Positions 8,065 through 15,787 of a stretch of DNA of 64,000 bases are shown here, one piece after another. The position numbers were made by a program, and so were the translations under genes. The notes beneath the pieces are model-generated. The model was not told the DNA's origin, made no database searches, and was given only the letters and a program-made list of their open reading frames with translations. This DNA is from JAJDTT01 sp022827025 (lineage in GTDB: Bacteria > Acidobacteriota > UBA6911 > RPQK01 > JAJDTT01): assembly GCA_965203535.1 (NCBI GenBank), contig OZ241897.1, forward strand, positions 1,612,001 through 1,676,000. The letters are read 5' to 3'. How positions within the stretch are numbered: the stretch's first letter is position 1; each line of letters opens with the position of its first letter.

Positions 8065-9550
8065 TTAACAGCCCGTGGCAAAAGTCCTGATTTCTCCGGC
8101 TATTGTTCTTTCCGCAATCTGACGTGGAGATGGTTTATTGATGGGTCCGAGAAGCCCCAAACAGCGGATCGAGCCCGATCGACGACCAGAAGCGCTCCCA
8201 GAGCCGATTCCAGCCGATCCAGCGGCCTGTTTTCGCCTCAAAAAGTGAAAAAAGACGCGCCAGGACGCGGCCCTGCAGACTCCGGGGCGTCCCGACCCCC
8301 GTCAGGTTCCGCATCAGCAGTCCCAGGTTGAATCCGCACACGTGGAGCAGCAATCGCTTGCGCACGTTCGCGTGGCCCCGCACGAAGATCCGACGCAGCC
8401 CTCCCGTGGTGAACTGGTGCGCGAACGGCCGCTCCACCAACTCGCTCCGCCGCCGCTGCAACCGTCGTCCCCGGCGGCCTCGAATCCGTCTCCGATTCGC
8501 GTACACCGGCGCCTGGTACTTCCGGTTCTTCCCCTTCCAGTTGCGCCGGCCCCGATCCGTTTCCGACAGATATCCCCGCAGGCCCTGTTCCTTCAACTCC
8601 AGAACCGTCTCGTTGCTGTGATACCCCTTGTCCGCCACCACTTCCCGGATCTCTGCGCCTGAGCCGACCGCCTTCACTTCCGCCCGCGCCATCCGGAGCG
8701 TTTCCCCCAGGGTCTGAGTGTCCCCCAACTCCTCCGGCGCCGTCACCGCCACGACCGCCCCCGTCTCCAGGTCCACCGCCTCTTCCACCTTGTGCCCCAG
8801 TCGGGTCCGCCCGTCCTTCAGCTTCGTGATCTTCGCCTCCGGGTCGTGCGGATTCACCCACTCCCGGTTGCTCGTCTTCTTCTTGCGCTTCCGGTCGAAC
8901 CGAACCCACTCCTCCCGGGTCGGTGTCTCCACTCCCGAGCTTTTTGCCAGTCCCTTCACGAAGGTCTCGTAGTTTTCCCCCGTGTCCCGGCGCACCAGGC
9001 TGCGCATCGCCGCGTTCGCCTCCAGCGTTGTCGCGTCGATCCCGATCGTCTTCCCCCGCACCAGTCCTGCTTCCGCCAATCGCGCCAGCACCCAGCGGAA
9101 CACTTCCCCGTGCGTCTCCACGTCGATCCGTCGCCGCGTGCGCGACAAGGTCGAGTGATTCGGCGGCGTCTCCTCCGGGTCCAAGTCCAGAAAAGCGCGC
9201 AGGCTCATCGAATCCGCCACCCGCCAGGCGATGGCCCGTTCCGAGTTCAGCCCTTCGAAGTACCCGACCAGCAGCATCCGGAAGTACCGTCCGGGGCGCA
9301 GGCTCGGCCGCCCGATCCCGGCGGCGTAAAACCGGGCGCACAACGCTTCCACGAAGGCGTCGAACCCGGCTTTCTCCAGGACCTGATTCAGGCGCTCGTA
9401 GAAGGGATGCCCCGGACTCCGGGGCAGTTTCTGCGTCGCCACCCACATCCCCCGCTGCCGCCTCGAAGACGGTTTCTTTCCCATCGCCATAGTGTCATTT
9501 TATGTCGGAGGTCTGGCGTTGTTTCCCGGACTTTTGCCACGGGCTGTTAA
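8065..9550 (-). mobile_element. Complete insertion sequence, IS1182/IS5-like, about 1.49 kb
   Basis: It contains one transposase ORF. The ends are perfect 23-bp inverted repeats at 8065-8087 and 9528-9550, whose outer sequence is TTAACAGCCCGTGGCAAAAG. TTAA is common to both ends and may be the target duplication or part of the repeat. Immediately outside the right end comes a second, imperfect copy of the terminus (CAGCCCGTGCCAAGAGTC). The junction thus forms a near-palindrome, CACGGGCTGTTAACAGCCCG, suggesting insertion into, or next to, an older related end. Confidence 0.85.
8135..9490 (-). CDS. DDE transposase of the insertion sequence (IS1182/IS5-like)
   Basis: A protein of 451 residues. 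The N-terminal domain (~40-130, GRYFRMLLVGYFEGLNSERAI) matches the DUF772-type domain of IS5/IS1182 transposases, followed by a PPNHSTLSRTRRRID-type segment. The DDE catalytic fold is supported by GIDATTLEANAA (first Asp, ~170), VVADKGYHSNE (second Asp, ~285) and an arginine-rich region with VERPFAHQF (~360, Glu of VERPFAH). It uses IS-borne inverted repeats 45-80 bp away on both sides. The frame is uninterrupted and all three acidic positions are present, so the element could be active. The start at 9490 has an alternative three codons in (MGKK). Confidence 0.9.
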   Translation of the reverse strand: MAMGKKPSSRRQRGMWVATQKLPRSPGHPFYERLNQVLEKAGFDAFVEALCARFYAAGIGRPSLRPGRYFRMLLVGYFEGLNSERAIAWRVADSMSLRAFLDLDPEETPPNHSTLSRTRRRIDVETHGEVFRWVLARLAEAGLVRGKTIGIDATTLEANAAMRSLVRRDTGENYETFVKGLAKSSGVETPTREEWVRFDRKRKKKTSNREWVNPHDPEAKITKLKDGRTRLGHKVEEAVDLETGAVVAVTAPEELGDTQTLGETLRMARAEVKAVGSGAEIREVVADKGYHSNETVLELKEQGLRGYLSETDRGRRNWKGKNRKYQAPVYANRRRIRGRRGRRLQRRRSELVERPFAHQFTTGGLRRIFVRGHANVRKRLLLHVCGFNLGLLMRNLTGVGTPRSLQGRVLARLFSLFEAKTGRWIGWNRLWERFWSSIGLDPLFGASRTHQ

Positions 9551-9605
9551 CAGCCCGTGCCAAGAGTCGTCACGGCATTGACCGGGTCTTCAACGGCGCT
9601 CTTCC
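9547..9605. repeat. Dispersed repeat related to the IS end (copy near IS)
   Basis: This segment reads TTAACAGCCCGTGCCAAGAG, then a block close to GACGGCATTCGACCGGGTCT (here CACGGCATTGACCGGGTCTTC). The same two-part sequence occurs at 43613-43696 and 44572-44655. Its first part resembles the IS terminal repeat. It may be a solo end or a small non-autonomous element related to the IS. Confidence 0.55.
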
Positions 9606-9681
9606 CTTTTCGGGCGTGTTCGGTCACAATTTAGGGAACTATAGCGGGTTTCAGCAATCCGAAGACCCGAATGATTCATAA

Positions 9682-9721
9682 CACGAATATAAACCAGTTC
9701 AACTATATCAATATATTCGTG
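9682..9721. promoter_or_regulatory. AT-rich 10-bp inverted repeat upstream of the serine hydrolase
   Basis: CACGAATATA (9682-9691) and TATATTCGTG (9712-9721) are exact complements separated by 20 nt, centred about 67 bp upstream of the ATG at 9769. The box spacing is close to three helical turns and the region is strikingly AT-rich for this genome. It could be an operator for the hydrolase or a transposon-derived palindrome. Confidence 0.4.
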
Positions 9722-9768
9722 GCGTATCACGCTATTGCCAGGCTCATTTCTTGCCGGAGGTTTACCGT

Positions 9769-10992
9769 ATGGACTCCAAACTACCGACACTCAACCGCAG
9801 GGACTGCCTGAAGACGCTCTCGTTGGGGGCATTCGCCGGGACCGCGGCCGGAGCCCTCTCGGCTTGCCGCCGGGATGGGCTCGGAGTCCCCGACTGGGTC
9901 ACCTTTCCGGAAGAAGAATGGGTGAAGATCGAGCCGGCCGACGCGGGCCTGGATGCGGGGCGGATGGATCGCATCTTCGCCACCGCCGACATCCACCCGG
10001 GAGGCTTCGGAGGCACCGCTCCCGGCGATGACGAATGGGGCGCCGTCCTGACCCGCGGGGGCTACCTCGTCTACTCTTTCGGGGATCCCACCTACAAGAC
10101 GCAGTCGGCGTCACTGGGGAAATGCCTCGTCCGCGCCCTGCTGGGATTGGCGGTGGATGACGGCTTGGTCGACCCGGACGAACCCATCTGGAAGACCTGG
10201 ACCGGGCGGGACGAGCTGTCGCATCCCCACAAGTACCTGGACGAAGGGCACCACAAGACCCTCACCTGGCGGAAACTGGTCAACCACCGGGGAGGATTCA
10301 TCCTGGAGAGCGGTTACCACTGGCGGAACAAGCCGGGGGAACGGGACCCGGAGGTGGCGGCGCATTGGATTCACGGCACCATTCCGGACTGGGCGAAATG
10401 GACGGGGGACCCGATCTACGACAACTACTCCCATACGGAACCGGGGACCGTCACCCGGTACAGCAGCGGAGGCTACGTCCGGCTGGGTCAGGCGTTGACC
10501 GTCCTCTGGGACCGGGACCTGAAGGATGTCATCGACGAGCGGTTGTTCGGCCCCATGGGAATCCCTCCCGGTCGATGGGAATGGAAATCCGGCAAGGTGC
10601 TTCAGGACACGAAGGACTTCTATCCCGCCATTCCCCATTACGGCGAGTACGTCGATCCACCCTACGAGATCAACGGGAACGTGGTTCGGGGCGGTCCCGG
10701 CTGGTTCATGATCAGCTCGGAAGATCTGGCCCGCTTCGGCCTGTTGATCGCCACCCGGGGGATCTGGCGCGGCGAACGGCTGGTCAGCTCCGAGTGGCTC
10801 CGGGGTCATGCCGGCCTGGATATCCACGTGACGGCGGGCGATCCCGATACCTGTGTCTCGGTGGGCAAGACGAATACCAAGAACTTCCCGTTCGGCGGGG
10901 AGGTGGGCGCCCGGGGATACTTCTCCTTTCCCAAGGATCTCATCACGGGTTCGGTCTCGCCGCCTCAGGTGACGTCCTATAGCGCATACTGA
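9769..10992 (+). CDS. Exported serine hydrolase, beta-lactamase class C-like fold
   Basis: The start at 9769 is chosen because GGAGG lies 8 nt upstream and it gives a clean Tat signal (NRRDCLKTLSLG) followed by a lipobox-like LSAC (cleavage before Cys). The 407-residue protein shows the SxxK nucleophile motif (SASLGK, ~105-110) and a Tyr motif in YSSGGYVRLG (~225). It has the general layout of beta-lactamase-superfamily esterases/peptidases (PF00144). It lacks a clear KTG-type third motif, ends soon after the TNTKNFPFGGEVGARGYFSFP segment, and is slightly short. It is an exported hydrolase of unknown substrate rather than a resistance enzyme. It precedes a CocE hydrolase by 50 bp on the same strand. 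Confidence 0.78.
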   Translation: MDSKLPTLNRRDCLKTLSLGAFAGTAAGALSACRRDGLGVPDWVTFPEEEWVKIEPADAGLDAGRMDRIFATADIHPGGFGGTAPGDDEWGAVLTRGGYLVYSFGDPTYKTQSASLGKCLVRALLGLAVDDGLVDPDEPIWKTWTGRDELSHPHKYLDEGHHKTLTWRKLVNHRGGFILESGYHWRNKPGERDPEVAAHWIHGTIPDWAKWTGDPIYDNYSHTEPGTVTRYSSGGYVRLGQALTVLWDRDLKDVIDERLFGPMGIPPGRWEWKSGKVLQDTKDFYPAIPHYGEYVDPPYEINGNVVRGGPGWFMISSEDLARFGLLIATRGIWRGERLVSSEWLRGHAGLDIHVTAGDPDTCVSVGKTNTKNFPFGGEVGARGYFSFPKDLITGSVSPPQVTSYSAY

Positions 10993-11042
10993 CGATTTCC
11001 ATGGCCAATGCGTAGATATAATTCAGCATGGAGAAGATATAT

Positions 11043-13172
11043 ATGGAATCAGACCGTGACACTTGCAAATCCAAGACTCAGGCGAAAGAGAAGACTTGTG
11101 TCCAGGCCATCTTTCTTGCGCTATTGATGTTTTCCCTGCCCACCTCGATCGTTTATTCAAAAGCAAAGATGTCTGAACCAAAATATAAGAATAATCTCAA
11201 AGTGGAATTCGTGCGGGTTCCCATGCGGGACGGCGTCGAGCTGGCGGCCAAGATCGTGCGTCCCGACGCCGAAGGCCGGTTCCCCGGTGTGATGATGTAC
11301 TACCCGTACCGTTTTCTGAACGACTCGGAAGACCTGGCCTTCCCCTGGCCCGTCGGTCCCACGCCCTACCTGGCGGAAAGAGGCTATGCCGTCGTTCAGT
11401 ACGAGGTTCGCGGGACCGGGAACTCGGGAGGCTGGACCAAGGACATCTACTCCGCCGACGAGCGCCGGGACGGCTACGAGATGGTGGAGTGGATCGCCGG
11501 CCAACCCTGGTGCAACGGCAACGTGGGCATGATCGGCATCTCCTACGGAGGCGTGGTGCAGTGGCAGGTGGCGGTGCAGGCGCCTCCCAGCCTGAAGGCC
11601 ATCATCGTCCGCTCCGCCAACGACGACGTCTACACCGAGTGGACCTACCCCGGCGGCGTCCTCCGGCCCTACATGTTCGACACCTTCTCGCCCCTGATGA
11701 CGGCCTCCAACCTGCTGCCGCCCAATCCGGACATCGCCGGTCCCCGGTGGAGCGAGATCTGGCAGGAGCGATTGGAGAAGAGCGAGCCCTGGGGCATCGG
11801 ATACATCTCCAACCAGCAGCAAGGACCCTACTGGCAAGACCGGTCGCTGTCGAAGGATTTCAACCGGGTCAAGTGCGCCGTCTACGTCATCGGAGGCTGG
11901 TCCGACTGCTATCCCACCGCGCTGCTGCGAGCCTACTCGAACTTGAAGGTCCCCAAACGGGCGCTGATCGGTCCCTGGGGGCACTGGTGGCCGGAAGTGG
12001 AGCGGGCGGTCCCCGGACCCCGGATCGAGGGCGGCATCGAGTACGTGAAGTGGTTCGACTACTGGCTCAAGGGGATCGACAACGGCGTCATGGACGAACC
12101 GCCGGTGACCATCTTCGTCAAGAAGTACAAGAAGCCGTCGGCCCGGATGTACCTGGAGGAACCCGGATCCTGGCGGTCGGAGCGGGAGTGGCCCATCGCC
12201 CGCACCCGGCCGACGCCGTTCTACTTCCATTCCGGCGGCGGGTTGAGCCGCGAGGAAGACACCACAGAAGGGCGCGACACGTACGAATACAACCCGGTCG
12301 CGGGACTCACCTCGGGGATTCACTGGGGCGGCGGCGTCCTCCCCTGGGGCATGCCCATCGATCAGCGTCTGGACGAAGCGTTTTCCGTGACCTATACGAC
12401 GCCTCCGCTGGAAGAGGAAGTGGAGGTGACGGGAACCCCCGAGGCGGTGCTCAACGTCTCCTCCAGCGCCAAGGTCGCCTATTTCCGGGTGAAGCTCATC
12501 GACGTGGCCCCCGACGGGACCTGCAAGCTGGTCCGCTATGGCGGACTCAATGCGACGCATCGCGACTCGCACTTCGAGCCCGAAGCCCTGGTGCCGGGAC
12601 AGACCCACGAAATCAGGGTCCCGTTGAAGACGATTTCCTACGTCTACGCTCCCGGACACCGGATCCAAGTGGCCGTCACCAGCGCCGACATCCAGAACGC
12701 GTGGCCGACGGCCCTGAGCGCCACCAACTCGATCCACCGCGGGGGGCGTTTTCCGTCCCGGATCATCCTTCCCGTCGTGCCGCGGCAGAGCCCGAGCCTT
12801 CCACCGCCGGATCTGAAGATCCTGCCGCCTGCGGATCCCGACATCCTCGCCAAGCCCACGGAATATTCCATCACCCACGACCTGGTAAACGAGACTGCGA
12901 CGGTCCGGTTGTCCGTGGACGATCGGGAGTATGGCCGGCTCATCGAGTCCAGCTTCACGGTGTCGTCGAAAGAACCGGCCAACGCCGTGCTCAAGGCCCG
13001 CACCATCCGGTCCATGAACCGCCCCGACATGAAGGTCCTGGTGGAGGCGAACGAGGTGACCAGGAGCGACCGGTCCGCCTTTCACCATGTGGGCCAGGTC
13101 GAGGTCACGGTCAACGGCGAGCCTCACACCAACAAGAGCTGGTCCGTGAGCGTGCCCAGGAAACTGAATTGA
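11043..13172 (+). CDS. CocE/NonD family hydrolase (X-Pro dipeptidyl-peptidase S15 type), exported
   Basis: GGAG lies 9 nt before ATG 11043; an ATG at 11028 is in frame but less well placed. The 709-residue product has a long-n-region signal peptide with hydrophobic core FLALLMFSLPTS. The alpha/beta-hydrolase core contains PMRDGVELAAKI, the GISYGG nucleophile elbow (Ser ~160), the Asp in GGWSDCYP (~285) and the His in GPWGHWW (~315). A jelly-roll C-terminal domain follows (~420-620, VTGTPEAVLNVSSSAKVAYF). CocE relatives cleave esters or amides. It is one of four exported paralogues in the window. The last 130 bp plus the downstream hairpin are duplicated directly after the gene. Confidence 0.9.
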   Translation: MESDRDTCKSKTQAKEKTCVQAIFLALLMFSLPTSIVYSKAKMSEPKYKNNLKVEFVRVPMRDGVELAAKIVRPDAEGRFPGVMMYYPYRFLNDSEDLAFPWPVGPTPYLAERGYAVVQYEVRGTGNSGGWTKDIYSADERRDGYEMVEWIAGQPWCNGNVGMIGISYGGVVQWQVAVQAPPSLKAIIVRSANDDVYTEWTYPGGVLRPYMFDTFSPLMTASNLLPPNPDIAGPRWSEIWQERLEKSEPWGIGYISNQQQGPYWQDRSLSKDFNRVKCAVYVIGGWSDCYPTALLRAYSNLKVPKRALIGPWGHWWPEVERAVPGPRIEGGIEYVKWFDYWLKGIDNGVMDEPPVTIFVKKYKKPSARMYLEEPGSWRSEREWPIARTRPTPFYFHSGGGLSREEDTTEGRDTYEYNPVAGLTSGIHWGGGVLPWGMPIDQRLDEAFSVTYTTPPLEEEVEVTGTPEAVLNVSSSAKVAYFRVKLIDVAPDGTCKLVRYGGLNATHRDSHFEPEALVPGQTHEIRVPLKTISYVYAPGHRIQVAVTSADIQNAWPTALSATNSIHRGGRFPSRIILPVVPRQSPSLPPPDLKILPPADPDILAKPTEYSITHDLVNETATVRLSVDDREYGRLIESSFTVSSKEPANAVLKARTIRSMNRPDMKVLVEANEVTRSDRSAFHHVGQVEVTVNGEPHTNKSWSVSVPRKLN

Positions 13173-13419
13173 GAACAGGTTTCCGGCGGTTTTCGCGGAG
13201 AAGACGGGGGACAGGAAAGTCCCCCCTCCTGGAGGCGAACGAGGTGACCAGGAGCGACCGGTCCGCCTTTCACCATGTGGGCCAGGTTGAAGTCACGGTC
13301 AACGGCAAGCGCCACACCAACAAGAGCTGGTCCGTCAGCGTGCCCAGGAAACTGAATTGAGAGCGGGTTTCCGACGGTTTTCGGGGAGAAGACGGGGGGA
13401 CAGGGAAGTCCCCCCTCCT
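13043..13419. repeat. Tandem 188-bp duplication of the CocE gene 3' end with hairpin
   Basis: GGAGGCGAACGAGGTGACC begins at 13043 and again at 13231. The unit holds the last ~43 codons of the CocE gene, the stop, and a GGGGACAGGAAAGTCCCC hairpin ending CCCTCCT, which abuts the next unit. The second unit ends at a matching hairpin near 13390-13419. The copies differ at only a few positions, for example GAGCCTCAC against AAGCGCCAC. Confidence 0.92.
13231..13360 (+). pseudogene. Duplicated C-terminal fragment of the CocE hydrolase
   Basis: It encodes EANEVTRSDRSAFHHVGQVE through SVPRKLN-stop, nearly identical to the end of the preceding gene, in a different frame relative to it (188 bp is not a multiple of 3). 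There is no start or domain of its own, so it is a non-functional remnant of the tandem duplication. Confidence 0.85.
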
Positions 13420-13442
13420 GGCGTTGCCGGGAATTCAGGGAT

Positions 13443-14615
13443 TTGAGCACCTCAAGCCACTTGCCCACGACTGCGACAGAGAACCCCTACCCCTTCCTGC
13501 GGGTCGTGATTGTGGTGTTGGGTCTGTGCTCGGTCCTGTGGGCTCAGCCGGTGGATCTGCAGCGGGTGCAGGCTCTCGCCAGTTCGGGAGATCTGGCCGG
13601 AGCCCGGTCCCTGCTCAACCGGGCCGTGGAAGCGAATCCTCGATCTCCGCAATTCTGGGCCATGCTCGCGGGGGTCTGCGCCGGACTCGAGGATTGGCCC
13701 GCCGCCCGGGACGCTTACCAACGGGCGCTGGGTCAATCGCCGGACAATCCTGAGCTGTTGGCGGGACTGGGATTCGTGCTGGCTCGCCAGGGAGAACTGC
13801 AGAAAGCGATCGCCGCGCTGCGGAAGAGTTCGAGCCTGGATCCGGACAACGCGTCGGTCCGCTTCCTGTTGGGGCGGGTGCAGTTCGAGGCGCAGCAATT
13901 CGACGCGGCCGTTTCCAACTTCGAGCAGGCGATGCTCAGGGAACCGGAAAACGAGTCGTTCTACCTGGAATACGCTCAGATCCTGGCGCGGGGTCAGGCT
14001 TACTCCGGGGCCGAGAAGATCCTCAAGTACGGTCTTCAGCAACTGCCCCGGTCGGGGACGATTCGCTTCCAACTGGGGATCTGCTACCAGAAACAGTTGA
14101 AGAGCCGGCAGGCGCAGCAGGAGTTCCGTCGAATCATCCAACAAGACGCGGCCTTCCCTGGGGTCTATGCGGCCCTGGCCGGTTCGTTGTTGGAGAGTGG
14201 GCAGTTGGAGGAGGCGGAGCCGGTACTGCGGAACGCACTCAAGGTCAACGGCGGAGATTTCGACTCGCGTTACCTCTACGCGGTGCTGCTCGCCCGGCTG
14301 GGACGCATTTCGGAGGCCGTGTCCCAGCTCAGGAAATGCCTCGAATTGAGGGGGGATGACGCTCGGGTCCACTACCAGTTGGGGAAGACGTTGGCGGAGT
14401 CGGGGGAGATCGAGGGTGCGGAATCCGCGTTGGATAGCGCGGTCCAGCTGGACCCGGAGTTGAAGGAAGCCCACCTGGAGTTGGGGCGATTGTATTCCAG
14501 GCGGGGAATGACGGAGAAGGCGCGGAGGGCGCTGAAGAGGTTCGAAGAGCTTCGTCAGAGGCAGGAGCGGGAGGATCGGGAGCAAGGGGATCGGGTGCTG
14601 GTGGTGGAGGAGTGA
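13443..14615 (+). CDS. Exported tetratricopeptide-repeat (TPR) protein
   Basis: A protein of 390 residues beginning at TTG 13443; no in-frame ATG gives a better N-terminus. A hydrophobic signal segment lies at ~18-34 (FLRVVIVVLGLCSVLWA), followed by ten or so TPR units from ~40 to 370. Examples are ARSLLNRAVEANPRSPQFWAML, AAVSNFEQAMLREPENESFYLEYA and GAESALDSAVQLDPELKEAHLELG. The C-terminus is charged and disordered (RQRQEREDREQGD). TPR proteins scaffold complexes; in Acidobacteriota such secreted forms often accompany CRTAC1-type proteins. The partner is not identifiable. The start codon is the least certain part. Confidence 0.85.
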   Translation: MSTSSHLPTTATENPYPFLRVVIVVLGLCSVLWAQPVDLQRVQALASSGDLAGARSLLNRAVEANPRSPQFWAMLAGVCAGLEDWPAARDAYQRALGQSPDNPELLAGLGFVLARQGELQKAIAALRKSSSLDPDNASVRFLLGRVQFEAQQFDAAVSNFEQAMLREPENESFYLEYAQILARGQAYSGAEKILKYGLQQLPRSGTIRFQLGICYQKQLKSRQAQQEFRRIIQQDAAFPGVYAALAGSLLESGQLEEAEPVLRNALKVNGGDFDSRYLYAVLLARLGRISEAVSQLRKCLELRGDDARVHYQLGKTLAESGEIEGAESALDSAVQLDPELKEAHLELGRLYSRRGMTEKARRALKRFEELRQRQEREDREQGDRVLVVEE

Positions 14616-14708
14616 AATATGGGTCGGCCGCAGATCTCAGCGGGGGACGCCAGGAGTGGATTCTCCAATCATCAGGCGCCAGTTCGCAGAAATGTCGATC
14701 TGGAGTTC

Positions 14709-14773
14709 GGCGATTGGAAATCGCCGTTTCTGGGCGGCTAGAAACCGCCGTTCCCGGTCGGCGATTGGAGTCG
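14709..14773. repeat. Hairpin cluster downstream of the TPR gene
   Basis: GGCGATTGGAAATCGCC, then GGCGGCTAGAAACCGCC, then GCGATTGGAGTCGC, joined by CCGTTCCCGGTC-type linkers. The arrangement is nearly the same as at 19610-19682. Confidence 0.85.
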
Positions 14774-15110
14774 CGGTAGGGACGCCGGTTGCCCAGCGCC
14801 CCCCGCGCAGATCCGTGCGTGCCCGTTAAGGCACACGGCTTCTACCTCAGGTAGTGACGGCAGGGCGCGACGCCTTCCGTATCCGACCCCCGCCTGTATC
14901 ACGGTAGTCCGGCTCTGGGTCCGGGCCGTGCTTTGGCGGGCCGAAATTCCCCTTGGTTCCATCCCTTCGCTCCACGGACTCCGCAGAGAGTTGCCCCTCC
15001 TTGTTCGCCCGCTTCATCACTACTATGGATGAATCCGATTGCTTCCTCTTTCTCCTCATGGGGTACGGCTTTCTCCTTTCCAGGGACATCGGCGCGAGAG
15101 TGCACCGGGT
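14770..15110 (-). pseudogene. Gutted group II intron: reverse transcriptase N-terminus joined to domain V/VI
   Basis: On the minus strand a frame ending at 14847 reads MKRANKEGQLSAESVERR then DGTKGNFGPPKHGPDPEPD. This resembles the N-terminus of group II intron-encoded reverse transcriptases. Right after its stop comes a domain V-like hairpin (14814-14841). It has AGC at the base, a CCGTGTGCC/GGCAC-GC-ACGG stem with a 2-nt bulge, then CGGATCTGCGCGGGGGGCGC and CGTCCCTACCGCGAC, resembling bacterial domain VI and the intron end. The reverse-transcriptase, maturase and endonuclease domains, well over 1 kb, are missing, so the copy cannot move alone. The 5' intron boundary was not located. The assignment rests on recalled family patterns. 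Confidence 0.6.
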
Positions 15111-15243
15111 CCTGTCATGCCGGTAGACGGGAAGATCGGCCTTGTTCCGGCCGAAGGCGACATAGGCCCCGTCCCCATTCTCGAAGGTGGGGACCCAGGG
15201 CAACTCCGGCCCCCTTCTCCATCCCCTCAGGAACAAGACGCCC

Positions 15244-15426
15244 CTAATCCCTCGGGTTGCTGACGATTCGCCGGCCGGGGTCGGGGGGCTCCTGTTGTTC
15301 GAGCAGACGGCTGGCAATCTCGACGGCGGACAGTTCCACCTTGAGGTTGCGGATTTGCAGAGTCTTCAAGACGCTGCCCTTTCGGCCCCAGGGTCGGCCG
15401 TCGCGGCGGATTCTACGCGGTTTCAT
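15244..15426 (-). CDS. Small basic hypothetical protein (60 aa), doubtful
   Basis: GAGAGGA lies about 8 nt before ATG 15426. The product is strongly basic at the N-terminus (MKPRRIRRDGRPWGRKG) and helical afterwards (VLKTLQIRNLKVELSAVEIASRLLEQQE). I recognise no family. It lies in the accessory patch between the intron remnant and the exported protein. It may be a real small gene or chance; I see nothing else coding in 15111-15787. Confidence 0.3.
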   Translation of the reverse strand: MKPRRIRRDGRPWGRKGSVLKTLQIRNLKVELSAVEIASRLLEQQEPPDPGRRIVSNPRD

Positions 15427-15670
15427 ATTGTTGGTCCTCTCGAATGGCGGGATGGCCCGGCGTCAATCCCATCTGCCATCCCGGAAAGGCGCACCCGTTC
15501 TCGTCGCGGCTGGCCGATGGTGGATCGTGCCGCGCCGATCTGCATAAGTCCGGCGTCCGCATCGCAACCCTTTCGGCGACTGAACTCCGAACAAGCCTTC
15601 TCGGCGTGCTTTACGAGAAATAACGCTTTCACAAACGCCCGGAAAAAACCGGCGTCTGCGCCGTCTTGGA

Positions 15671-15698
15671 ACTTCCGATAACAGGATTTATCGGAAGT
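15671..15698. promoter_or_regulatory. Perfect 11-bp dyad 90 bp upstream of the exported protein
   Basis: ACTTCCGATAA and TTATCGGAAGT flank a 6-nt loop (CAGGAT). The hairpin lacks a U-tract on the downstream side in either orientation, so it is not a normal terminator. It could be an operator, a 5'-UTR hairpin, or a leftover transposon end. AAAAAAGAGGAG follows. Confidence 0.4.
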
Positions 15699-15787
15699 AA
15701 AAAAGAGGAGCACCGCCTATGGAGAGGCGTGAGGCTGATGATCGAAAGGTTTTTTCCGTTTCAACCAATCAACCAAGGAGTTTCAAA

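Noticed and set aside
9769..10992. Antibiotic-resistance beta-lactamase
   Set aside because: Only the SxxK and Tyr motifs of the superfamily are clear, with a Tat lipoprotein signal and no KTG; it fits the broad esterase/peptidase group.
11157..13127. 656-codon open frame on the minus strand opposite the CocE gene
   Set aside because: Composition (His/Arg/Gly/Val/Asp-rich) is typical of an antisense shadow, and the plus-strand protein carries the CocE motifs.
15719..15787. Start of the exported protein at ATG 15719
   Set aside because: It would put 23 extra residues before a perfect signal peptide; ATG 15788 has AAGGAG at proper spacing.
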